A DNA stretch of 64,000 nt, taken from positions 8,260,501-8,324,500 of the forward strand of contig NZ_CP012673.1 of the NCBI RefSeq assembly GCF_002950945.1, written 5' to 3'. The position numbers and the translations under genes were made by a program. The DNA is from Sorangium cellulosum. Its GTDB lineage: Bacteria; Myxococcota_A; Polyangia; Polyangiales; Polyangiaceae. Shown here one piece after another: positions 29,387 to 37,075 of this stretch (the first letter of the stretch is position 1; every line of letters starts with the position of its first letter). The notes beneath the pieces were generated by a model that was not told where the DNA came from, searched no databases, and was given only the letters and a program-made list of their open reading frames with translations.

Positions 29387-29581
29387 ACTGTCATTGCCTC
29401 GCTGAGCGACTTCGTTTACTCGCGGCTTTCACGGCGCGCTCCGCAGCCGGGGCCGCTTCGTTCTGCCAAAGAACAGAGCGCCATGTCGAATGGCCGAAGC
29501 CGAAGCGACGTGGCGTTGCTTTACGCTCCGTGAGCGGGGCGGCAGACGCCGCCTTCGCCGTGGCGCTCGGGACGCCGCTGT

Positions 29582-30613
29582 TCAGGGGTGACGCGCGTAG
29601 AATTTTTGCGCATTCTTGTACATGACCTTGTCACGTGCTTCCTGACCAAACTCCTTGAGGTAAAGCTCGGCGATCTCGATTTCCGAAGCGAGGCTGCCAC
29701 CCATGTCGACCACGGGCCAGTTGCTGCCCCAGATCAGCCGGTCTTCGCCGAAGGCCTTCATCACCACGTCGAAGTGCGCCTTGTACGCCGCGAGGTCGGT
29801 CGGCGCCTTCCAGGGATCGTCCTCGGTGGCGGCCGGGTTGTACACGTCGAAGAACGACGAGAACTTGATGTAGATGTTCGGGTGCCTGGCCAGCCGCTGC
29901 ATCGCATCGACCCAAGCCGGATCCGGCGTCGGCCCTTTCGCGCCCGCCAGGTGGTCGATGATGATACGGAGCTTGGGCACCGCGGTTGCGAGCGCCTCGA
30001 CCCTGTCCTTCGGGTTCAGGGTGCCGCGGCTGATGATGTCGAGCGTCATGCCCTTGGTCGCGAGCTCCTCCAGCGAGGCGAGCTGCTTGGCGTCGAGCGT
30101 CAGCTTCGGGCTCCAGAGGAAGCCGCGAATGCCGACCACGCGCGGGTCCGCGACGAGGCGCGCCAGATCGGCGCTGAAGCTCGGCGAGCCGATCTCGAGC
30201 TGCGCGACGAGGAACTTGAAGAAGTCGTTGCCCTTCGTCATCTCGAGGACCTTGAAGTTGTCGTCGACGACGGGGCTGGCTTCGACGATGCCGGCGCCGA
30301 TGATGCCATTCTGCTTCGCGATGGCTTCGTACTCCGGGGGCAACACGTCGCGGTAAATCGGCTTCTGCTTGGCTTCAGGCCAAACGACGCCGCCCGGACG
30401 CGTGACCTGGTAGAAATGGATGTGCGTGTCGAGGATCGGACCACGCTGCTCCGCTGGCACGGCCAGCGGGGCCACCGCTTTGCTCGTGTCGCCCGCCGTC
30501 TCGGGTGGCGTCGCGGTGGTCGCGGAAGACGATGCACACGCCGCGAGCGGCGAGAGCGTCATCATCAGGCACAGCTTGGCGAAAGTCGTCGGAATACTCA
30601 TGAGTATTTTCAT
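29582..30613 (-). CDS. Lipoprotein amidohydrolase, sugar-lactonase type (COG3618-like)
   Basis: A 343-residue exported protein: a signal peptide with lipobox (TLSPLAAC, Cys ~26) is followed by a Thr/Ala linker, then an amidohydrolase-2 TIM barrel. Metal ligands are visible in ILDTHIHFYQV (HxH), RIIIDHLAGAKG and RLIWGSNWPVVDMGG (Asp near the end). The family hydrolyses lactones such as L-fuconolactone or L-galactonolactone. Placed upstream of a galactonate-type pathway, it probably opens a lactone at the cell envelope before uptake. Start ATG 30613 or ATG 30601 are both possible; neither has a strong ribosome binding site, and a 16-bp palindrome spans them. Confidence 0.8.
   Translation of the reverse strand: MKILMSIPTTFAKLCLMMTLSPLAACASSSATTATPPETAGDTSKAVAPLAVPAEQRGPILDTHIHFYQVTRPGGVVWPEAKQKPIYRDVLPPEYEAIAKQNGIIGAGIVEASPVVDDNFKVLEMTKGNDFFKFLVAQLEIGSPSFSADLARLVADPRVVGIRGFLWSPKLTLDAKQLASLEELATKGMTLDIISRGTLNPKDRVEALATAVPKLRIIIDHLAGAKGPTPDPAWVDAMQRLARHPNIYIKFSSFFDVYNPAATEDDPWKAPTDLAAYKAHFDVVMKAFGEDRLIWGSNWPVVDMGGSLASEIEIAELYLKEFGQEARDKVMYKNAQKFYARHP
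30593..30608. repeat. 16-bp palindrome at the amidohydrolase start
   Basis: AATACTCATGAGTATT is a perfect palindrome within the first codons of the amidohydrolase gene and includes the alternative ATG at 30601. In mRNA it could fold into a small hairpin over the initiation region, or it could be an operator-like site; this is inference. Confidence 0.5.
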
Positions 30614-30713
30614 GGTGGAGTTTTTTTGGAGTCGGTGCCGAACTCGATCGCGATAGCGAAGGTGTCGCTGCGCATGACGACCCCCTCAGGGCAAAGCCGC
30701 ATAAGGAGGCTCC

Positions 30714-30742
30714 AATGTGAACGTTCACATGAGCGATGTCAA
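30714..30742 (-). promoter_or_regulatory. Promoter with LacI-type operator, minus-strand sugar-acid operon
   Basis: Read on the minus strand, TTGACA (30742-30737), a 17-bp spacer and CACATT (30719-30714) form a sigma70-type promoter. The perfect 16-bp palindrome ATGTGAACGTTCACAT (30715-30730) covers the spacer and -10. The CG-centred TGTGAAC..GTTCACA form is typical of LacI-family operators. Transcription would start about 90 bp upstream of the amidohydrolase ATG and could continue through the dehydrogenase, reductase and transporter genes. Confidence 0.75.
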
Positions 30743-31001
30743 CACCAATCCACCCCTGCGGCCAAGCTCGGACTCGGGTGGCGGGCAAGTCTCCCTCCGG
30801 AGCGGCGCGGCGAGAGAGGCGGGCACCGGGCCGCGGTTATGTTCGATGTGGTTGCCAATTTCCAATCCACTCGCCCCCGGCTAAAGGCCTATCCCAGCAG
30901 GGAGCATCTGGGATCTCCTCGACCTGGGTCATGGGCGCCGCGGCCGGCCGCCGCTGCGTACCAATCGGGATCGAGGATAGCCTCGCGCCGGTCCATTTTG
31001 G

Positions 31002-31030
31002 TTGACACCTGTTATGTGAACGCTCACAAT
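31002..31030 (+). promoter_or_regulatory. Promoter with LacI-type operator, kinase-aldolase operon
   Basis: TTGACA (31002-31007), a 17-bp spacer and CACAAT (31025-31030) face the KDG kinase gene. The imperfect palindrome ATGTGAACGCTCACAA (31014-31029) sits at the same offset as in the divergent promoter 270 bp away, so one LacI-type repressor probably controls both units. The stretch from here to the kinase start at 31244, and the segment between the two promoters, hold no gene I recognise. Confidence 0.75.
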
Positions 31031-31243
31031 TCGTCTTGGGGTTTCCTTTCCCTCTCGCCTGAGCAGGCCGTCATGCGCGGCGGCCCTTCGTCCCTGGCAT
31101 CGGGCTCGATTTCTGCACCGACTCCGTTCGCCCGGTTGTCGTGGGCGCGAGCAACGGCGAGGTCGCGGGGGCATCGCCCGCGCTGGGTGCGAGGTCTCAC
31201 CTGCGACCCGACGGCGGCTGGATGAGCCGTTGAGGAGAAGAAG

Positions 31244-32332
31244 ATGCAGATTCGCAGTGCAAAAGGTTGCCAATGGGACCAGGTGAGCCTCGGCGAGGTG
31301 ATGCTGCGCCTCGACCCGGGTGAGCGCCGCGTCCACACGGCGCGGACTTTCGACGTCGGCGAGGGCGGGGGCGAGTACAACGTGGCGCGGGGGCTCCGGC
31401 GCTGCTTCGGGCTCCGCACCGCCATCGTCACGGCGCTCGCGGACAACGCCGTCGGGCGCCTCATCGAGGACCTGATGCTCCAGGGCGGGGTCGACATGTC
31501 CTTCCTGCGCTGGGTCGACTACGACGGCGTGGGCCGGGACGTGCGCAACGGCCTCAACTTCACCGAGCGCGGCTTCGGGCCCCGCGCCGCCGCCGGCTGC
31601 TCGGACCGCGGCCACAGCGCGGCGTCCAAGCTCGGGCCCGGCGACGTGCCGTGGAAGACCATCTTCGGCGAGCGCGGCGCGCGCTGGTTCCACACCGGCG
31701 GCATCTTCTGCGCTCTATCGGAGACCACGGCCGGCGTGGCGCACGAGGCCATGGAGGTTGCGCGCGCGCATGACGTGCGGATCTCCTACGACCTCAACTA
31801 CCGGCCCTCGCTGTGGAAGAACTTCGGCGGCCAGCGGCGGGCGCGCGAGGTCAATCGCGCCCTCATGCCGTACGTCGACTGCGTGTTCGGCAACGAGGAG
31901 GACTTCGTCGCGGGCCTCGGCTTCGAGGTGTCCGGCGTGGACAACAGCTACAGCCAGCTCGACACGAACGGCTTCCGCCGGATGATCTCCGAGGTCGTCG
32001 CGGCGTACCCCAACATCTCGGTCGTCGCCACGAGCCTCCGGACGGCCAAGACCGCCAGCGTGAACGGCTGGGGTGGCATCCTGTACTGCAAGGGCGAGTT
32101 CTACGAGGTCCCGCAGCGAGACATCGAGATCCTGGACCGCGTGGGCGGCGGCGACTCGTTCGCTTCGGGGATCATCTATGGCCTCTTGACCGAGCAGAGC
32201 CCGCAGTGGGCGCTCGAGTGCGGCGTCGCGCACGGCGCGCTGGCGATGTCGACCCCGGGGGACACCTCAATGGCGTCGCTGGCCGAGGTGCGGAGGGCCA
32301 TGAGCGGAGCCGGCGCGAGGATCGAGCGATGA
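31244..32332 (+). CDS. kdgK: PfkB-family sugar kinase, probable KDG kinase
   Basis: A 362-residue ribokinase-family enzyme. The N-terminal substrate region has SLGEVMLRLDPG and GGGEYNVARGLRRCFG; the C-terminal signature ILDRVGGGDSFASGIIYG carries the catalytic Asp and the anion-hole glycines. Close relatives phosphorylate 2-keto-3-deoxygluconate to KDPG, which fits the KDPG aldolase gene that overlaps its stop. ATG 31244 has GAGGAGAAG immediately upstream. Residues ~110-130 (GFGPRAAAGCSDRGHSAASK) form a loop also seen in KDG-kinase-like proteins. Transcribed from the operator-bearing promoter at 31002. Confidence 0.85.
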   Translation: MQIRSAKGCQWDQVSLGEVMLRLDPGERRVHTARTFDVGEGGGEYNVARGLRRCFGLRTAIVTALADNAVGRLIEDLMLQGGVDMSFLRWVDYDGVGRDVRNGLNFTERGFGPRAAAGCSDRGHSAASKLGPGDVPWKTIFGERGARWFHTGGIFCALSETTAGVAHEAMEVARAHDVRISYDLNYRPSLWKNFGGQRRAREVNRALMPYVDCVFGNEEDFVAGLGFEVSGVDNSYSQLDTNGFRRMISEVVAAYPNISVVATSLRTAKTASVNGWGGILYCKGEFYEVPQRDIEILDRVGGGDSFASGIIYGLLTEQSPQWALECGVAHGALAMSTPGDTSMASLAEVRRAMSGAGARIER

Positions 32333-33000
32333 ACAGGGAGCAAGTCGTCCGCCGCATCGAGGAGATCGGCATCGTCCCCGTCGTGCGCGCGCCGCGCGGA
32401 GAGCTCGCCGTGCGGGCCGCTCGCGCACTCTGCGCGGGCGGCATCGAGGTCATCGAGATCACGATGACCGTCCCCGACGCCCTGTCCGTCATGCACGAGA
32501 TCGCCTCGCGGATGGGGGACCACGTCCTCGTCGGCGCGGGCACCGTGCTCACCGCGGACGCGGCCCGCGGGTGCATCGAGGCCGGCGCCGAGTTCATCGT
32601 GAGCCCGGGGCTCGACCTGGAGGTCATCCGCGCGGCGCACGATCTCGGGAAGGCGGTCTTCCCGGGGGCGCTCACGCCGACCGAGGTGATCACCGCGTGG
32701 AACGCCGGCGCCGACACGGTGAAGCTGTTCCCGTGCTCCGCGATGGGGGGCGCGAAGTACCTGCGCGCCCTGCGCGCGCCGCTCCCTGAGGTGAAGCTGA
32801 TGCCGACCGGCGGGGTCAACCTGACGACAGCCAGGGATTTCATCGAGGCCGGCGCCGTGGCGCTCGGGGTCGGCGGCGAGCTCGTGGACGCCGCGGCGCT
32901 CGCGGCGGGCAAGGACGAGGTCCTCACCGAGCGCGCGCGTGAGTTCATGTCCGTGGTCAGCGCCGCGCGTGCAGAGCTCAGGAACAGCGCGCGGGCGTAG
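32329..33000 (+). CDS. eda: KDPG aldolase (2-keto-3-deoxy-6-phosphogluconate aldolase)
   Basis: A 223-residue class I aldolase cleaving KDPG to pyruvate and glyceraldehyde-3-phosphate. Diagnostic motifs are GIEVIEITMTVPDA (catalytic Glu ~45), VLVGAGTVLTADAA, AEFIVSPGLD, and the Schiff-base Lys in ADTVKLFPCSAMGGAKYL (~128), then LMPTGGVNLTTA. The start ATG overlaps the kinase stop as ATGA, giving coupled translation. It completes the lower part of the sugar-acid route encoded on both sides of the divergent promoters. Confidence 0.92.
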   Translation: MNREQVVRRIEEIGIVPVVRAPRGELAVRAARALCAGGIEVIEITMTVPDALSVMHEIASRMGDHVLVGAGTVLTADAARGCIEAGAEFIVSPGLDLEVIRAAHDLGKAVFPGALTPTEVITAWNAGADTVKLFPCSAMGGAKYLRALRAPLPEVKLMPTGGVNLTTARDFIEAGAVALGVGGELVDAAALAAGKDEVLTERAREFMSVVSAARAELRNSARA

Positions 33001-33010
33001 AGAACAGCTC

Positions 33011-33055
33011 CGGCGGGCAGTGCTCGGGAGCTATCCTCGATGGAGCTGCCCGCCG
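33011..33055. terminator. Stem-loop after the aldolase gene
   Basis: CGGCGGGCAG (33011-33020) and CTGCCCGCCG (33046-33055) are perfect 10-bp arms starting 10 bases after the aldolase stop. The 25-base loop may fold further. No T-run follows, so it is only a terminator-like structure. Confidence 0.45.
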
Positions 33056-33145
33056 CGACATGGAGCATGCCTTCGCAGACCCTCTCGATTAAGCTCGCCT
33101 CGCCGGCCGCTGAGCAGCTGAAGGCGCAAGCCATGAGGTACGCGA

Positions 33146-33640
33146 ATGGCCATTCGACATGCCAGTGTGTGCGTCATCGCGATGTCCTGGATCGGGTGTG
33201 CACAGATATTCGGCTTCGACAAGGAGTACCTGGTCATCGAGGATCAAGGAATCGGAGGCGCTGGCAGCGGTGGCGCCGGCAGCTCCGGAACCGGGGGTAC
33301 CGGGGGAGCCGGCGGCGCCGGAGGCGGGGGCGCAGGAGGTGCAGGCGCTGGCGCCGGGGGCGCCGGAGGCGGAGGCGGAGGCGCCGGAGGCGGATGTGTC
33401 GTCGAGATGCCGGCGGGCGAGGCGCCGACCCCGCCGCTCTTGATCGACGATATGGAGGATGGAGACAACAACATCATCCCCCTCGAGGACGAAGCGAACC
33501 CTCGGAGAGGGTACTGGTTCGCGGCCAGTGAGACGTTGAATTCCTGCCCGGGTCGACGACGTCGCGTTTTACGAGTGAGCGGCTCCCTCGTGGTCGTGCC
33601 TCCGCCCGCCGACGCAGGCGTTACCGCCCGGACACGCTGA
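33146..33640 (+). pseudogene. Gly/Ala-linker lipoprotein collapsed by an internal deletion
   Basis: ATG 33146 opens a signal peptide with lipobox (MSWIGC), a short FGFDKEYLVIEDQ segment, a ~45-residue Gly/Ala-rich linker, and the start of a globular domain (LLIDDMEDGDNNIIPLEDE..RRGYWFAAS). After about residue 130 the frame becomes Arg-rich and unlike the rest. Another frame reads VDDVAFYE then stop at 33576-33578, which looks like the normal C-terminus of such carbohydrate-binding-like lipoproteins. A deletion between these points, with frame loss, explains the structure. As annotated it would encode 164 residues. Confidence 0.55.
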
Positions 33641-33820
33641 CCCCTGAGGCGCGGTCGCTGCCCGGCCCGGCGCTGCCACGCCCCCTGGGCTGGGCTCGCG
33701 GCGGCCAGAGGATCCGTGTGCGTCGCTTGCCAGGCCGCAGGTGAGACGGTAGCGTCCGCGCGGCCAGGGTCGCCGTCATGCAGGGCCGGACGGGGTGATG
33801 CGGTCGGAAGAGGAACCGAG

Positions 33821-34684
33821 ATGAGGAGCGAATCCGCGACATGGGTGTGGGCCACGGCGTGCCTGCTGACCTGCGGGTGTACGGCGCTCGCGGGGCTCGA
33901 CAAGCCCTATCACCTGGCGACGGGGAGCGGCGGAGGCAACCTCGGCGGCGGCGGGGCCGGAGGTGGCGCCCCCGGGTGCGACGTCGAGGCGAGCGCGGGG
34001 TGCGTCTACGATCGCTGCGGCGCCGTCCCCGAGGGCGCCCCGGCCGGCGTCTACACGCTCGATGCCGACGGGCCCGGCCCAGCGGGGCCGCTCCAGGTCT
34101 ACTGCGGTGAGCCGGCGGACGGCGGACGGTGGGCGCTCGTCTACAACAGCATCGGCGAGCTGGGCGGGCCGACGCTCGCGTTCTGGAAGATCCTGTATGC
34201 CGACCGGCTCAGCCCCAAGGGGGAGCCGTCGCCCGACAACAACCATTACCAGCCTGGCCTGTACATCGCCGGCCGGGAATACCGCGACGAGATCGAGGAC
34301 ATCCCGGGGACCGTCGTCGAGGTGCTGCGCGCGAACGCCGACGGCATCGATCCCGAGACCATGCAGCTCCTCACGCCGATCCGCATCTCCGGGGGCGAAG
34401 ACACCCTCTTCAACTGGCAGTTCGCCACCGGGTGGGCGTCGGCGGACTTCGACAGGGACACCAAGGGCGACGGCAACTGCGCGAGCGCGTTCGGGGGCGT
34501 CGCGCAGCACTACGGGAACTGCTTCGTCTACAGCCTCGGCGCGGACGGGGACGAGGACGCGTCGGTCACCGACGACGACTGGGGCCCGCACCTGGAGACC
34601 GTGGTCGCGACGTCGTACGGGCTCTCGAACGACGGCAGCGAATACACGCGCGTGAAGCGGATCTCCCGCTGGACCCGCTGGTGA
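33821..34684 (+). CDS. Lipoprotein with fibrinogen-like domain
   Basis: A 287-residue surface lipoprotein: signal peptide with lipobox (ACLLTCGC), a short GLDKPYHL segment resembling the neighbouring lipoprotein, a Gly-rich linker (GSGGGNLGGGGAGGG), then a globular domain. PAGVYTLDADGPGPAGPLQVYCGEPADGGRWALVYNS matches the entry of fibrinogen-like C-terminal domains, where a peptide is followed by a conserved Cys and GGxW. Later DFDRDTKGDGNCASAFGG could be a Ca-binding loop. Such domains bind glycans or proteins. ATG 33821 is chosen for the signal peptide. Confidence 0.65.
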   Translation: MRSESATWVWATACLLTCGCTALAGLDKPYHLATGSGGGNLGGGGAGGGAPGCDVEASAGCVYDRCGAVPEGAPAGVYTLDADGPGPAGPLQVYCGEPADGGRWALVYNSIGELGGPTLAFWKILYADRLSPKGEPSPDNNHYQPGLYIAGREYRDEIEDIPGTVVEVLRANADGIDPETMQLLTPIRISGGEDTLFNWQFATGWASADFDRDTKGDGNCASAFGGVAQHYGNCFVYSLGADGDEDASVTDDDWGPHLETVVATSYGLSNDGSEYTRVKRISRWTRW

Positions 34685-34741
34685 GCGCGCCCGGCGCGCT
34701 CAGGCCGGGTGTGCCGCGCGCCGGACCGGGTGCGCCACGTC

Positions 34742-35263
34742 TCACCAGGGGCTGCTCACCACGATAGAACCGCCGGTCGGCCCCGCGAGCAGCGACCAGC
34801 TCACCGCGCTCGCCGGCGGGCGGGACGGGGACGGCTCCGTCAGGAAGAGCACCACGGCCGTGCCGGCCAGCACCGCCCCGGCGCTGAAGCCGATCGTGCT
34901 CACCAGCCCCAGGTCCTTCGCGCGAGCCCCGGCGGCCTTCCCGACCAGGCTGCACGCCGCCACATCATCGCCGATATCGTAACACTCCTCGTCCGCCAAG
35001 CTGCTCGCGTCGAGCGCCATCCACCCCGTCACCGACCCGACCACCTCGGCCGCAATGCGCGCAGCGATGCGCGCCTCCAGCTTGAACCGGGCCTGGAACG
35101 CGGGGTTCTCGGCGAGGTGCGGGTGCATCACCTTGAGCGCCCGCCGGCGTTCGGTCGCGACGTGCACGACCTCGTAGACGACGCCCATCGCGCCGGTCGC
35201 GATGCCACGCACGACGCGGTACCGACCGTCGAACAGCGTTCCTTGGATGAAACTCAGCGACAT
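34742..35263 (-). pseudogene. Ser/Thr kinase N-lobe fused by deletion to a membrane-anchored C-terminus
   Basis: Residues 1-70 are the N-lobe of an Hanks-type kinase: GIATGAMGVVYEVVHVATER (degenerate Gly loop), RRALKVMHPHL with the ATP-binding Lys, and FKLEARIAARI around the helix-C Glu. Then, without catalytic loop or DFG, the sequence switches to ALDASSLADEECYDIGDDV and DLGLVSTIGFSAGAVLAGTAVVLFL, one transmembrane helix, with a tail GGSIVVSSPW. Such tails occur at the ends of other myxobacterial secreted or TPR proteins. An in-frame deletion fusing two genes, or one large gene losing its middle, is the simplest reading. It cannot be an active kinase. Confidence 0.65.
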
Positions 35264-35679
35264 GGATCCACCGCGTCGATCGAGCGTACGCCACGAGGGG
35301 GAAGGGGTGCACTCTGGAACTGAGGGCGGCGACGCGTCTTACATCGGCCGACCCGGTAGGGCCTCGCTCGCTGGACCTGCGTCCATGATCTGGGCCATCG
35401 AGTTCGAATTCGATGCGGGGCGAGCGTTCAATCTCTGGATCGGCGACGGCTAGGGACCGGGCCGCGGCGCTGCCGACGGCATCTCTCCCGATAACCCCGG
35501 AGGTGAGGCTTGGACCAGCACCGCCGGCGGGAGATACTCGCGCTCGATCAGCGAATACTGAAGCTGCAAGGCCACACGCGCGCCCTCGGGTCTCCAGCCC
35601 GCGCCTCAAGATCGCGCCGACCATGGCCGGGCGGAGCTAGGCCGCCGAGGCGCAGCGACGCTCCCCGGCGCGCCGATCC
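35264..35679. other. Gap without recognisable gene
   Basis: These 416 bases separate the 5' end of the truncated kinase gene from the 3' end of the STAS gene. No credible frame, repeat or promoter was identified. Confidence 0.4.
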
Positions 35680-36741
35680 TCAGCGGCGCCGGGGCGCGGC
35701 CGCCCTCTTGGTCAAGCCGACCGCCTGCCGCAGCGCGGCCGCGAGCGTCTGGTAGGTCCGCACGCCGCGCAGCGAGATCCCGAGCTCCACCATCGCCTGC
35801 GCGAGCTCGGGTGACAGCCCGACCACGGCGCACTCGGCGCCCAGGAGCCGCAGCGACGTGACGATCGTCGCGATCTGCCCGGTCGCGGCCTCGTCCACCT
35901 CGGACAGGCCGGTCAGATCGAGCAGGACGTGGGTCGCGGCCATCGAGGTCACGCGGTGGAGCAGCTCCTCGCAGATGGGCTCTGCGCGCTCCCGCGACAG
36001 CACGCCGGCGAGCGGCACCGCGAGCACGCCGTTCCAGACCTGGATGATGGGCGCCGACAGCGCGCGGATCAGCCGCTCTTTCTGCTCGACCTCCTCGTCC
36101 TTGCGCCGGAGCTCCTGGGCGGCCTCCGCCATGTGCTGCTTCAGCTCCTGCTGCCGCGCCCGCAGCCGGACGAGCCGCAGCCGATCGAGCTCGTCGTCGA
36201 TCGTCCGGTCCGACGGGTGGACGCGGAACTCCACGGCGGGCCCCGCGCTCCCCGCGTCGATGATCTCGTCGGCCCAGCAGCGCCGCGCGAACGCCTGGTT
36301 GAAGAGCCCGATCACCTTGCCCTGCAGGAACGGGCACCCCCAGCTCAGGCGGCCGTCCCCCTGCATCCGGAGCTCCCAGGGGTTCCGGATCCGCACGGTC
36401 GCCGTGCACGCCGCGCGATCGAAGGCCGGCAGCTCGAACGCGCCCCACCCGGCCGCGCTGATCGCGCGCCCCCAGGCGTGGAAGCCCTGCTCGAGCGTGG
36501 CGCCCGACCTCGCCACCAGGCCCTGGTAATCCTCGTCGGTGCCCAGGCTCGACGAGCGCGCCACGAGGAGCCGGAAGAGATCGACGCCGACCTCGTCGAC
36601 GAGCGGCGACAGCATGTGGAAGAGCGAGGGATTCGTCCAGAAGAGCGCGGAGGACAGCCCCCCGAAGCGCAGATCGCCGTCTTCGAGGCGCCACTCAACC
36701 GGAACGTCTTGGACCGTCAGCCTCGGGTGAGAATCGGACAT
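35680..36741 (-). CDS. STAS-domain regulator
   Basis: A 353-residue cytoplasmic protein. The C-terminal ~115 residues form an RsbR/RsbS-type STAS domain: VLLDLTGLSEVDEAATGQIATIV with SLRLLGAECAVVGLSPELAQ and ISLRGVRTYQTLAAALRQAVG. A coiled coil (ELKQHMAEAAQELRRKDEEVE) links it to an N-terminal ~200-residue region I do not recognise; WGCPFLQGKVIGLFNQAF there may be a ligand-sensing fold. The usual phosphorylatable Ser/Thr position in DLTGLSEVD could be used. ATG 36741 has AGAGGAG just upstream. It probably relays an input through partner switching, but no anti-sigma or kinase partner is adjacent. Confidence 0.75.
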   Translation of the reverse strand: MSDSHPRLTVQDVPVEWRLEDGDLRFGGLSSALFWTNPSLFHMLSPLVDEVGVDLFRLLVARSSSLGTDEDYQGLVARSGATLEQGFHAWGRAISAAGWGAFELPAFDRAACTATVRIRNPWELRMQGDGRLSWGCPFLQGKVIGLFNQAFARRCWADEIIDAGSAGPAVEFRVHPSDRTIDDELDRLRLVRLRARQQELKQHMAEAAQELRRKDEEVEQKERLIRALSAPIIQVWNGVLAVPLAGVLSRERAEPICEELLHRVTSMAATHVLLDLTGLSEVDEAATGQIATIVTSLRLLGAECAVVGLSPELAQAMVELGISLRGVRTYQTLAAALRQAVGLTKRAAAPRRR

Positions 36742-37075
36742 GGCTCCTCTGGTGAAACAGGGTTGTGTCCATCCGGCGCGCCGCGGCCCCCCTCCGAGGC
36801 CGCCGGCCCGGGGAGCCAGGCGACGAGCCGGGAGCGCAGCGCCGCGCCGCTCGCAGAGCTTCGCACGGAACGCGGGCCGCGCGCGACCGCTCGCCGCGGC
36901 CGAGCGACGTCTGCCGAGCTCCACCGGGCGGCCGCTACCGCCCGCCGAGCGGGTCGCCGGACAGCACCGGCGCGCCGCGCGCTTGACAGGGGAGAGCCGC
37001 TCTGGACATGAAAGCCGGACGGGCTCGTCCCTGAGCGGCGGGCGTCGGACCAGCGTATTCTATCGAGGTGCTTGC
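36742..37075. other. Divergent intergenic region
   Basis: These 334 GC-rich bases lie between the divergently transcribed STAS and epimerase genes and must hold both promoters. I could not assign boxes. Confidence 0.4.
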
